Below the pieces are notes generated by a model. It had not been told where the DNA came from. It was given only the letters and a program-made list of their open reading frames with translations, and did not search any database. The position numbers were made by a program, and so were the translations under genes. DNA of 64,000 bases from an uncultured Francisella sp. Lineage in GTDB: Bacteria > Pseudomonadota > Gammaproteobacteria > Burkholderiales > Neisseriaceae. The stretch is from contig CALTZA010000005.1 of the NCBI GenBank assembly GCA_943913655.1, positions 51,646 through 115,645 on the forward strand. The letters run 5' to 3'. This document shows, piece after piece, positions 35,899 through 46,100 of the stretch (the first letter of the stretch is position 1; the number at the start of each line of letters is the position of its first letter).

Positions 35899-36771
35899 TT
35901 ACAGTGCACAATAAGATCTGACTATCTCCTGTATCGGTGTTTGTTTGTTATCTAGGTCGGGAAATAACTGACAACGCAGGCTGTTATCCAATAATGCAAG
36001 AGGAGGATGCAGAGGTGGGATAATTGGATCAACTTTTAGAATATAAGGAACTTTGATATCTTCTAATTCAGCGTAATACTGGGCAACTTGCTGGGCTAAG
36101 GTGTAATAATTAGTTAATTCGAGTCCACTAAAATGAATTATATTCACTGCAGGTGGATCTGTTAGACAACGCTTGATAAAAATTGCTAAATTAACACAAT
36201 CACTTAGTTGAGTATAAGTATTGATAAATACACATGGAGTATGACCTGCTTTTAATTGCTCCAAAATTTTATGAATAAAATGAGGGTATAAAAGCTCAGG
36301 GCTATAAAGGGAACTTGTGCGAATGATCAGTGCATCTTCTTTATGATGTAAGAGCGCTTTTTCTCCTTCTTGCTTACTGAAGCCATAATAATTAAGGGGA
36401 GATGTTTGATCTTGTTCTCGGTAATAATATATTGCTGGACCCAGACCAGAAAAGACATAATTGCTAGAAAGATGTATGAATCGGATGTTTAAGCGCTTAC
36501 ATAGCTTGGCTATGGATGCAGGAGCGATGGCATTAATTGCCCAGGCCATTGTTTTTTTTATTTCTGCTTGAGTAATATCAGTGTAGGCAGCAAGATTAAT
36601 AAAGTAGTCAGGAAGAATTGATGATAATTTTTCCTCAAGCTTTTTTTGATTGGTGACATCTAGTTGGGCATGAGAGAAAGCAAAAATACAATAAGAAGGA
36701 CTGTCTTGGCGTAAAATACGCAAAAAGGTCTTTCCCAGTTGGCCACTTGCGCCAGTAATTAATATACGCAC
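35899..36771 (-). CDS. RmlD-like NAD(P)-dependent sugar reductase
   Basis: A 290-aa extended short-chain dehydrogenase. The Rossmann motif GASGQLGKT is at residues 7-15; NLAAYTDITQAE and SSNYVFSG match RmlD (dTDP-4-dehydrorhamnose reductase); the catalytic YxxxK is YYGFSK near residue 130. The rmlA, rmlB and rmlC partners are absent, so the substrate is uncertain. It overlaps the upstream ppx stop by one base, giving an operon recA-side neighbours would not predict. A role in a deoxysugar for the cell surface is only a family-based guess. Confidence 0.8.
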   Translation of the reverse strand: MRILITGASGQLGKTFLRILRQDSPSYCIFAFSHAQLDVTNQKKLEEKLSSILPDYFINLAAYTDITQAEIKKTMAWAINAIAPASIAKLCKRLNIRFIHLSSNYVFSGLGPAIYYYREQDQTSPLNYYGFSKQEGEKALLHHKEDALIIRTSSLYSPELLYPHFIHKILEQLKAGHTPCVFINTYTQLSDCVNLAIFIKRCLTDPPAVNIIHFSGLELTNYYTLAQQVAQYYAELEDIKVPYILKVDPIIPPLHPPLALLDNSLRCQLFPDLDNKQTPIQEIVRSYCAL

Positions 36772-38261
36772 TAAGAATTTTCAATTAGCAATTGTTGATT
36801 AATGCTGCTCCAATGTATTTTTTCATCTTCCAGCATACTTTGAATGAGGGGATTTGTATCAAGCCAGCTTTGATTAATATTGAGGACTAATTTTCGGTTT
36901 TTTTTATCATAGCTTAAGCGAGTATTTTGAGGGAGCTGTATTTTATTTTTAGCTCGACAAAAAATGACTGCCAATCTTAAGACAATAACTGCTCGCCACA
37001 ATTCTTGTTTTTGCCACATCTCTTTCATTTTCTTTAGATTGCCGCGCTGGCCTAGGCAGATCTGTGATAAAAGATTTTGCTCTAATTGAGAAAACCCAGA
37101 CATATCAGCATTAGCCAGCACATAAGCTCCATGTTTATGATAACCGCTGTGAGCCATAAAGAGCCCAATTTCGTGAAGATCTGCTGCCCAGCCAATAAAA
37201 CGTGACCAAGGAATATTTTCTTCGCTTAATTTGGGAGAATGAAATCTCTGAAATAATTCCAAAGCTAATTGACGCACATGTTGTGCCTGCATTAAATTCA
37301 CTTGATAACGTTTTTGGAAACTTTCTACTGTTTCATCACGTAGATCTTTTTTTAATTGTCTACCAGTGAATTCAAATAATACCCCATCGCGCAGTCCCAA
37401 ATCCGTTGCTTGCATTTGTTCGATATTTAATTCTTCAAAAAGAGCAATCATAATAGCTAGACCGCCAGCAAACACAGGAGCGCGTGAACTTTTGATTTCA
37501 ACGCCTCCAGCAGCGATAATTTCCTCCTTAATAGCAATAAGAAAGTCATAATCAAAAATCTTACTGGGATATTTTTGTCTATTTTGTGCAAGTGAACCAA
37601 TTGCTTTGGCAGTACCAGAAGAACCAATAGCTAATTTCCAGTGACTACGCTTGATATCGTCTTTGATTATCTGTACTTTGGCACGTGCTGCATTAATAGC
37701 AGCTTTAAATTGCTTGGCGGTGATATAATGGTTTTTAAAGAAATGCTGACTAAAGGTTACACAACCTAAGTGCAGGCTTTCAGTAATTTCTGGATGCTTG
37801 TCTTTACCTACTATAAACTCGGTTGAGCCACCGCCGATATCGATCACCAAAATTTTGTTATGAGTTAAAGGAAGGGAATGCAACACTCCGGTATAAATCA
37901 AGCGAGCCTCTTCATGTCCTCCAATAATTTCAATCGGGAAACCAAGTATTTTTTCTGCCTGTGGCAAAAATTGGTCAATATTTTTTGCTACACGAAAGGT
38001 ATTGGTTGCAACAATGCGTACTTGGGAAGCCGGAATGCCACGCAAACGCTCGCCAAATTTTTTTAAACACCTTAAAGCGCGATTCTGAGAATCTACATTA
38101 AGATATTGATTATCATCCAAACCAGAAGCAAAATGAATCATTTCTTTTAAACTATCAATAGCCTGATACTGACCATCAATACGTTTACTAATGCTTAAAT
38201 GAAAACTATTAGAACCCAAATCACCAATTGCCACCAGATTATTCACTACATGAACTTTCAT
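36771..38261 (-). CDS. ppx: Exopolyphosphatase / pppGpp phosphohydrolase family
   Basis: Ppx/GppA family of actin-fold phosphatases that degrade polyphosphate or pppGpp. Seen: AIGDLGSNSFHLSI near residue 12 (phosphate 1), RIVATNTFRVAKN, GGHEEARLIYTGV near 120, VIDIGGGSTEFIVG near 145 (phosphate 2), and a C-terminal HD-type helical part (WAADLHEIGLFMAHSGYHKHGAYV). Length 496 aa lies between E. coli GppA (494) and Ppx (513), so the split between the two cannot be made from the sequence alone. ppk is not adjacent. Starts ATG 38261, 92 bases after recA ends. Confidence 0.9.
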   Translation of the reverse strand: MKVHVVNNLVAIGDLGSNSFHLSISKRIDGQYQAIDSLKEMIHFASGLDDNQYLNVDSQNRALRCLKKFGERLRGIPASQVRIVATNTFRVAKNIDQFLPQAEKILGFPIEIIGGHEEARLIYTGVLHSLPLTHNKILVIDIGGGSTEFIVGKDKHPEITESLHLGCVTFSQHFFKNHYITAKQFKAAINAARAKVQIIKDDIKRSHWKLAIGSSGTAKAIGSLAQNRQKYPSKIFDYDFLIAIKEEIIAAGGVEIKSSRAPVFAGGLAIMIALFEELNIEQMQATDLGLRDGVLFEFTGRQLKKDLRDETVESFQKRYQVNLMQAQHVRQLALELFQRFHSPKLSEENIPWSRFIGWAADLHEIGLFMAHSGYHKHGAYVLANADMSGFSQLEQNLLSQICLGQRGNLKKMKEMWQKQELWRAVIVLRLAVIFCRAKNKIQLPQNTRLSYDKKNRKLVLNINQSWLDTNPLIQSMLEDEKIHWSSINQQLLIENS

Positions 38262-38353
38262 TTTTAATGATAAATATGACTATTATATTGTTCTCTAAAG
38301 AGAAAAGCTCAACTAACAGGCAATAAGGCAAAGCAATTTCTTAATCATACTAG

Positions 38354-39394
38354 CTACTTGGTTGCTTTATCCTTTTCCGGTGATATAGGGGGATAGTTAT
38401 ACTCCTCTAAACCACTTGATTGACGTATTTTCTCTTCTATTTCTGTAGCAATACTTTGGTTTTCTTTAAGCCATACGCGAGTATTATCCTTACCTTGACC
38501 AATCTTATTGCCTTGATAAGAGTACCAGGTTCCTGATTTTTCAATTAAACCTAATTTGACACCATATTCGATCAGTTCTCCTTCACGCGAGATACCTTCG
38601 CCGTATAAAATGTCAAATTCTGCTTGTTTAAAAGGTGGGGCAACCTTGTTTTTAATTACTTTAACACGTGTTTCGCTACCTAAAATTTCCTCTCCTTTTT
38701 TGATGTTTCCGATACGGCGAATGTCCAAACGCACAGAGGAATAAAATTTTAAGGCATTGCCACCAGTAGTTGTTTCAGGATTACCAAACATGACCCCAAT
38801 TTTCATGCGAATTTGATTGATAAAGATGACCAAGGTATTGGTTCTTTTAATGTTACCGGTAAGTTTTCTCAAAGCCTGGCTCATTAATCGAGCCTGTAAA
38901 CCCATATGGCTATCACCCATCTCTCCATCGATTTCCGCCTTGGGGACAAGAGCAGCTACTGAATCGATGACCACCATATCAATACTTCCTGAGCGCACCA
39001 GCATATCGCAAATCTCTAAAGCTTGTTCTCCTGTATCTGGTTGTGAAATTAATAGCTTATCAACTTTGACACCTAGTTTATTGGCATAGACTGGATCAAA
39101 GGCATTTTCTGCATCAATAAAAGCACAAGTCCCCTGATTTTTCTGACATTGGGCAATGACTTCTAAACAAAGCGTTGTTTTACCAGAAGATTCAGGTCCA
39201 TAGATCTCTATTATACGACCACGTGGTAATCCACCCACCCCAAGTGCAATATCCAACCCTAAAGAACCAGTGGAAATCACTTGTAAATTTTCTTCGGTGT
39301 GTGAGCCATCCATCCTCATGATCGAACCTTTACCAAATTGCTTTTCGATCTGTGCTAAGGCTGAGGCTAACGCTTTACTTTTTTCTTCTGACAT
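38354..39394 (-). CDS. recA: Recombinase A
   Basis: Forms filaments on single-stranded DNA for strand exchange and SOS signalling. Walker A GPESSGKTT at residues 66-74, Walker B VVIDSVAALVPKAEIDGEMG, loop L1 MGLQARLMSQALRKLT, loop L2 GNPETTTGGNALKFYSS; all RecA core motifs are present. 346 aa (E. coli 353). Start ATG 39394 has a GGAG seven bases upstream; the frame extends to TTG 39400. No canonical LexA box (CTGT-N8-ACAG) is obvious in the 173-base leader, though CTGT at about 39510 on the minus strand lacks its partner. recX is not adjacent. Confidence 0.97.
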   Translation of the reverse strand: MSEEKSKALASALAQIEKQFGKGSIMRMDGSHTEENLQVISTGSLGLDIALGVGGLPRGRIIEIYGPESSGKTTLCLEVIAQCQKNQGTCAFIDAENAFDPVYANKLGVKVDKLLISQPDTGEQALEICDMLVRSGSIDMVVIDSVAALVPKAEIDGEMGDSHMGLQARLMSQALRKLTGNIKRTNTLVIFINQIRMKIGVMFGNPETTTGGNALKFYSSVRLDIRRIGNIKKGEEILGSETRVKVIKNKVAPPFKQAEFDILYGEGISREGELIEYGVKLGLIEKSGTWYSYQGNKIGQGKDNTRVWLKENQSIATEIEEKIRQSSGLEEYNYPPISPEKDKATK

Positions 39395-39446
39395 ATTCAA
39401 ACTCCGTTTAGGAAAACATTTCTTTGCAAAACAACATCAACTTGCC

Positions 39447-39472
39447 GCATACATAAAGGAGGATGTGTATGC
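39447..39472. promoter_or_regulatory. Hairpin in the recA leader region
   Basis: GCATACA at 39447-39453 and TGTATGC at 39466-39472 form a perfect 7-bp stem around a 12-base loop. On the plus strand the loop reads TAAAGGAGGATG, a perfect Shine-Dalgarno; on the minus (recA mRNA) strand it reads CATCCTCCTTTA, complementary to Shine-Dalgarno sites. It lies about 55 bases before recA. Confidence 0.4.
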
Positions 39473-39567
39473 AATAAAAGCTAAGTATATAAAGATAGCT
39501 GACAAACAGGTAAGAGAAAAAGAGGAGTATAAACTATCTGATCACAGCAGATAAGTAATTATATCAT

Positions 39568-42500
39568 CTATTGAAGACCATGCAATCTGCGGTCAAGTTC
39601 TTTTATTTGTTCATTACTAATATTCCATTGCCAAATTCCTCGATCTGACTTTTTATCTAGACCGCGTAAAAAAAGATAACGAATACAAAAGTGCTTGATT
39701 GGAAACTTGGATATTTGGCACTGTCGATAGGCAGCTAGAGTATATAAAAGTGCTTGTAGCTGATAATGATGCTTGAGAATGGCTATGGTTAAGGGTTTGT
39801 GCTCATAATCGCTAATATGATCTCCTAAAAAATTAGATTTATAATCAATAAGATAAAGAGAGTCATCTTTAATAGCAAGACAGTCAATTACGCCAGTAAG
39901 ATAAGTCTCATCATATTCTAATATCTGTGGATAATAAAGCTTATCTAATTTAAAGTCAGGATAATAACTTTCTAACCACTGATTAATGATTTTTAACGAC
40001 AATGAATTGGCAAAATAAAGAGTAAAAGTCATTTCTTTAATAACTTGCTCTGCTGCAAAATCTATTAAAGAAAGTTGTTTTGCTAAAAAAGCATGTATAG
40101 TATTTTCTAAAGTAGAGATAACGATTGCTTTTAAGTGATCCTGATGATCAGAGGAAATAGCAGGATAATTGTTTATTTGCTGCAGTAGCGACAATTGCTG
40201 CTCTATTGGTTGATGAAAGTCAATATTTTCTAGTAACTTATGCCAAAAAATGCCAGCTGCTGTTCCTCCTGGTATATTTAGAATAGTAAGCGGTTGCCTG
40301 ACTGGTATTTCCAGCTTTTGTTCAATTTCTTTAGATTGATGATCCATGCTTGATTGTGCTGATTTATTTAAAAGCGCGTTAATAGCTGTATAGCTGGTAT
40401 ATTCAGAAATAGGGCGACTGATATCTGGCTGATTTATTGCTGGTTTCAGAGGAGGGCGGTGTTGTTGCCAATCATTTATTACCTGAGGAAAATCTTCAAT
40501 TAATTGAACTGTCAATTTATCAAAAGGTAATCGCTCATACCAATCTTGCCATAGTTGCCAACTGTTTGTATGTGTGAAATGTTCCTCAGAAAATCTATTT
40601 ATTAATAAATGATTTAATACGCCTGCTGCTTCCCCAATGCATAAAACCAGTTGTTCTTCAGCGCGAGTCATTGCAACATATAGTTGTCGCATTAATTCTT
40701 GTTGTTTTTCATCATCCTCCAGATCACTATCTATCTGTGCTTGTGATACTTGTTTTTTCTGGCATCCTAATTTATATAAAAAAGGGCAAATCACAATAGG
40801 ATACTGTAGTCCTTTGGCAGCATGAATGGTTAGCACTTGAACAAGTTGTTCATCGCTTTCTAAGCGTAACGCAGTATTTTCTTCGTCATAGCGACTCACA
40901 ATATCGTCATTTTCTTGCTCTTTGGCATGATGGATTTTATCTTCTAAATTATCAATCAAATTAAGAGGGTGGGCAGTTATGAGAGATTGTTGTGCCAATA
41001 ACTCAAATAGATGATTAAGATTGGTTAAAATTCTCAATTGATTTTTTTGGATGAGTCGTTCTTCAAAACCCAGCACTTTCTTTAGCCACTGGAAAGCTGC
41101 AAAAATATTTTTATTTTTCCAATAATCTAAAAAGTCCTGAAAAATAGGTAGTAACTGTATTAAATTAGTTTGCGCAATATCTTTGGCATTTTTGTTCCAT
41201 AATGGGCTTGCTAATAAGTAGTTGATCTTTTGAGTTAGTTTGTTTTTTTGCAAATTTGGTTGTGATTCACAAATGTAATGCACTTGATAGACAGTTTTAA
41301 GAAAGATAAGTACAGTCATTGCTTCTGTTGTTGCATAAATTGATTTTTTTCCTTCTGTAATAGCATTAATACTTTTTTTAGATAGCGCTTGGACGATATC
41401 TTCTGCTTCACTATGTTTGGATACCAAAATAGCAATATCTTGACTGTGTAATAATCGATCTTTGTAAGAAAGTTTTCCTTGATTAGCCCGTAACAAGAGA
41501 TCGTCGATATACTGGGCTACTTGTTCAGAGATTTTTTTTTCTTGTGCACGGATCAACACAAGAGAAGGCAGTATTTTATTATCCTGCACTAAATAAGGTG
41601 GTTCACGATATGGTTTAACGGGATGAAATGTGATGGATTTATTTTTAAAGGCTTGTTGAGGTGCATTAAATAAGTGATTGATAATGTGTACTAAGGACGC
41701 TGTGCTGCGATAATTCGTGCTCATAGTGAAATGGTGATGTGCAACTTGTTTCATAGATGAATAAATGTTGATATCAGCACCACGAAAGCGATAAATTGAC
41801 TGTTTGGGGTCACCAACAAAAAAAAGAGGTATTTGCGGATTAATAAAGAGGTATTTGATAATAGTGGACTGTCTTTTGTCAGTATCTTGAAACTCATCAA
41901 GCATGATATAGCGGTATTGTTGATTAACTTTTTGAATTAATTTTTGACTTACACTGTTTTGTCGTTGTAAAACTTCCTGAAGATCAGTTAATAAGTCATC
42001 ATAACTACGAGTTATGGAGGACTTTTTATATTCAATTAGACGCTGTTGCACATAATATATTAATCTATCTTTTTCTAAGCTTATTAAATGTTTTTTATAT
42101 TTTAAGTGATCATCTATTAGCGAAGGGATTTTTTCTAGAAATGATATTTCTAGAAAGGCATTTTTCGCTATTATTTTCTTTTCATGAGAAATATTTTTGA
42201 TTAAAAATTCACTCTTAAATGATAATTTTTCACATGCTTTATAGAGTCTTTCAGAAATTCGCTTATCAGAAAATTTTATATAAATAGATAATAAGGGTTC
42301 CTGGAGTATTTTTATTAACTCTTGATAGATACTTAATCTAAACTTATTTTCATTAATTATTTTTTTACCAAAAAGTGCTATAAAACTATCTGCTTTATAT
42401 TGATTTAACTGTTCTTTGATGTAAAAAAGCTGTTTTTTTATTTCTTCCCACTTATGAAGATACTTTATTTTTTCTTCACTTTGTTGCGAAAAATCGTTCA

Positions 42501-43107
42501 ACTTTCTTTGATAAAGTTGGCTACGAATACTATAATATAAAGAGTTTGGGGTCTCTCTTTCGAGAAAAAACAATTCGCTGATCAAAGGGTCATTAGATAT
42601 ATATTGGCGTAAATAGTCTTTAATATATTCTTTTATTTGCTTAGTATGCTCATTGACAATATCTATATGTAAAGGACTGCCGGTTATGAAATTCTCTTGC
42701 TGTAATAAATGCTTGGAAAATGCGTGTAAGGTATAAATTTCTGCTTGGTTAAAACGTTCAATTTCCTGCTCAACATGGCCATAGATATTAGTAAAAGATA
42801 AATTATTTTTTTTGATGATACAGAGTAATTCATTTAAAAAATTATCCGGATGCGGAATTTTATCTTGACCAAGTGCTTCTTTGACATCGATTAATCTTTG
42901 TCGCAAGCGTTTTTTTAGTTCCTCAGTAGCTGCTTTGCTAAAAGTCAGTACTAAGATATGCTCAACAGATAACTGTTCTAAAATAATAAGACGTACATAG
43001 ATAGAGGCAATTCCATAGGTTTTTCCCGTCCCCGCTGAAGCTTCAATAAAGTTGATACCTGTCAAAGGAACATGAAAAGGATCAAAATAATTTGGCACGG
43101 TAGACAT
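39568..43107 (-). CDS. recB: Exodeoxyribonuclease V beta subunit
   Basis: Helicase-nuclease subunit of RecBCD. The N-terminal UvrD-type helicase starts with IEASAGTGKTYGIASIYVRL (Walker A, near residue 20), then VLTFSKAATEELKKRLR and MLDEFQDTDKRQ (motif II). GDPKQSIYRFRGADI and LQVLTIHAAKGLQYPIVI-type blocks follow, and a VAMTRAEEQLVL segment. The C-terminal nuclease has TGVIDCLA near 1085 and LIDYKSN (D-x-K). Length 1179 aa equals E. coli RecB (1180). It follows recC by 12 bases. recD, normally the next gene, is absent; the downstream neighbour is recA. Confidence 0.96.
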   Translation of the reverse strand: MSTVPNYFDPFHVPLTGINFIEASAGTGKTYGIASIYVRLIILEQLSVEHILVLTFSKAATEELKKRLRQRLIDVKEALGQDKIPHPDNFLNELLCIIKKNNLSFTNIYGHVEQEIERFNQAEIYTLHAFSKHLLQQENFITGSPLHIDIVNEHTKQIKEYIKDYLRQYISNDPLISELFFLERETPNSLYYSIRSQLYQRKLNDFSQQSEEKIKYLHKWEEIKKQLFYIKEQLNQYKADSFIALFGKKIINENKFRLSIYQELIKILQEPLLSIYIKFSDKRISERLYKACEKLSFKSEFLIKNISHEKKIIAKNAFLEISFLEKIPSLIDDHLKYKKHLISLEKDRLIYYVQQRLIEYKKSSITRSYDDLLTDLQEVLQRQNSVSQKLIQKVNQQYRYIMLDEFQDTDKRQSTIIKYLFINPQIPLFFVGDPKQSIYRFRGADINIYSSMKQVAHHHFTMSTNYRSTASLVHIINHLFNAPQQAFKNKSITFHPVKPYREPPYLVQDNKILPSLVLIRAQEKKISEQVAQYIDDLLLRANQGKLSYKDRLLHSQDIAILVSKHSEAEDIVQALSKKSINAITEGKKSIYATTEAMTVLIFLKTVYQVHYICESQPNLQKNKLTQKINYLLASPLWNKNAKDIAQTNLIQLLPIFQDFLDYWKNKNIFAAFQWLKKVLGFEERLIQKNQLRILTNLNHLFELLAQQSLITAHPLNLIDNLEDKIHHAKEQENDDIVSRYDEENTALRLESDEQLVQVLTIHAAKGLQYPIVICPFLYKLGCQKKQVSQAQIDSDLEDDEKQQELMRQLYVAMTRAEEQLVLCIGEAAGVLNHLLINRFSEEHFTHTNSWQLWQDWYERLPFDKLTVQLIEDFPQVINDWQQHRPPLKPAINQPDISRPISEYTSYTAINALLNKSAQSSMDHQSKEIEQKLEIPVRQPLTILNIPGGTAAGIFWHKLLENIDFHQPIEQQLSLLQQINNYPAISSDHQDHLKAIVISTLENTIHAFLAKQLSLIDFAAEQVIKEMTFTLYFANSLSLKIINQWLESYYPDFKLDKLYYPQILEYDETYLTGVIDCLAIKDDSLYLIDYKSNFLGDHISDYEHKPLTIAILKHHYQLQALLYTLAAYRQCQISKFPIKHFCIRYLFLRGLDKKSDRGIWQWNISNEQIKELDRRLHGLQ

Positions 43108-43119
43108 ATATTTAATTAC

Positions 43120-46100
43120 CTATAGAATAATTTCTTTAAAAATATTTTCTTGTAATAGGGGCTTAATCAGTTCATTAATTAATTCTTTTAGTAAACGATT
43201 TTTGATTAAACTTTCACTGCTATGGAATAAAAGTCTATTTTCATAGAAATTTAGCTCTGTTGAATCTAGAATTTTTTTTATATTTCCTTCACTTAGTAAG
43301 TTATTTTTTGTCGAAAATTTCATTAAAGGATCATAGAAAAATGGCAGCGGTTCTATCAGACCACGTTCTGTAAAAAAAATAAAACGGTTAAACAATTCTT
43401 CTGCTTTATTTTCTGCAATATTGATTTCTATTCCTTCATTTAAGGTAAATAGATAACTTTTTATAGATGATCCCTTATAATTTTTTTGATAAATTAAATG
43501 CAAAAGTAAAATTTTTATTTTTTCTCTATCACTTATATTATAATGTTTAAAATCAAAGTCAAAAAGATAGTTTTCTTCTGTACCATAGCTTAACAGATGA
43601 TCTACCTTTAAAGATAAATAATCAGATTTTAATAAGAAATCATTTTGTTTTTTATTAATTAACAATTCTTTTATACTTATCTTTGAGTCACTGGGGATAA
43701 AATTAATCAATTTATTAAATTGATAAAAAATGTAATCATACCATATTTTTTTGGCTGCACCTGCAGGAAAATAGTCCCATCGATCAATTAGACTATTTAA
43801 TTCTTCTTGTGATTGACTATTACTGGTTGATTCAAGTAATTTTTGTAATATAAATATACCTTTGGGGATCAGTATCTTTCTTTTCGTTTTTCTAGATAAA
43901 TAATTTGGTATTAAGCTAAAAGGTTCATCATAATTTACTACCTTTTTTAGACGTTGTTCAAATAAATCTAGATTTTCTAGTAACCAATAACGAGTAGGAG
44001 AGTGCCAAAACGATAATAATTCTTGGATATTTAGCTCTTTTTTGATTATTGGAGAAAATGAATAATCATATAGAAAATCATTAAAAGATAAATTAGAAGA
44101 TTTATAGGCACAATGGTAGTTTGATCCATAGTGATCAAATAGAGAATTTATCTCGAAATATTGTCTGGAGAAGGGATGCAAGGGATGTTCTTTTATGTAG
44201 TTAACGTATTTTTCTTGAGTCATTTCTTTTATTAGATTAATTAACTGATCTAGTAAACAAGAAGGATTAAGAGCTTTTTTATTTGTAGAATCACGGCCGA
44301 TATAAGATAAATGCAGCACATCCTTAGTACTTAGTAATGTTTGTAGAAATATGTAGCAGTCATCTTGATAGCGAGAAAGATCTCCTATTTGAGGATCCGC
44401 TTTAATTAAATTAAATTCTTGCTGTTTATCTTGGCGTGGAAAATCTTGCTCGTTAAGACCTAAAATAGCAGTAAACTTAAATGGAATACTACGCATTGAT
44501 ATTAAATTAGAAAAGACAACTCCTTTTTTAAGAGAATTATTTGATGTATATTCATTTAGATACTGTTTGATAATACGAGCGAATAAAGAAAAAGAAAGTA
44601 AAGATTTATCTGTTGTTAACTCGATATTTTGCTTTATACGAAATAAATTTGAAAAAAGTTGCTCTTTTTGCTCAGATATTTCTATTGAGTTGTGGGAGAT
44701 GAAAACGTTAACCAGCTCTTGTAAACTTATAATCCAATCAGTAAAGTAGAGATTTTTATTATTTATTTTCCGATAGTAAGCTACTATTTCTTGATAAAAA
44801 TCTAAGAAGTTCTTCCATAATTCAATTAAGTATTCACCGTCTACTTTATCATTAAATGTAGAGATATCTAATATACCAGGGTGTATTATTTTTACGTTTT
44901 CTTTTTTTAGTACATGATTAATATTTTTTAAACCTCTTTCCCAGGTGAAAGCATCTCCTATTGCATGGAATTTTTTTCTATGTTGTTCGTCAATACCCCA
45001 ACTGATATTAGCTTTTTCTATGATTTTAGCTAAGCAGAAGATGTCATCTGATGATAGGTTGGCTTTATTTCTGATTAATTTGTTTTTTAAAAGTGATAGT
45101 AAGCTATCTACTTCAAAACGACCGGATAAAAAAACTATAAAGTTATCAATAGCTTCATAGAATATAGATTGATTTTTTACTTTTACGTTTAAGATAGAAT
45201 AAGGAATTGCATAATTATCAAAATTATTTTTACCAAAGATACCCTCAATGTAGGGAAGATATTTTTCAATATCTGGACCTAGTATAACGACTTCTTCTAG
45301 ACGAGTGTTTTTATGTTCATCAAGATAGCGTAATAAATTATTTTTTAATATATATAGCTCTTGTACTTTGCTATGTGCAGCATGTATTTGTATAGATTGA
45401 TCAGTTGTTTTATAGATAAATGACACTTGTTTTTGATAGAATTTCGGTAATTCTAAATACAAAATGTCTTGTTGTATTTTATGTAGCAATATATCAGAAT
45501 TTTTTAGTTGACGATCTGAAAATATTTTCTGCTCTAATGAAGGATTATACTCAGATAAAATTTTAAAAAAATCTCTCCTCTCTCCACCTAGCATGTTAAG
45601 TAATGGGTGTGTGTCATTGTCATCGATCCAATTTTCTTGACACGGATTTAAACAAAATAGATGAACATAAGTATGTAAGGATAGATAATTAGCCAATTTT
45701 AGATAAAAATTAGGGAAATGATCGATGGCAAAAAAGTGAATATGTTTAGGTAAAGTTACTTCCGATGGAAGTTTATTCTTTAGCAATTTTTTTTTTATTT
45801 TTTGCCATAAATAAATGCGATGATTTTCACCGAAAGTACGGCGCAAATAATACCATAAATTACGCTGCCACTGCTCAATTTTTTCAGGTAATTCTCGTAC
45901 CTGCTGATTTTTATCCCAAATTTCTATCCATTGAGGGCGATAGATAAGGTATTCTTCAAATAATTTCCCTAGGTATAAAGCCAATTCATAGGCAGAGGAT
46001 TCATGAGATTTTAAATAAGAATAAAGTGCCTGATAAGCCAGGGGTGCATGTTTTTTAAAATCTTGAGATGAAAATAAATTAAATAATTGCCAACTAATAA

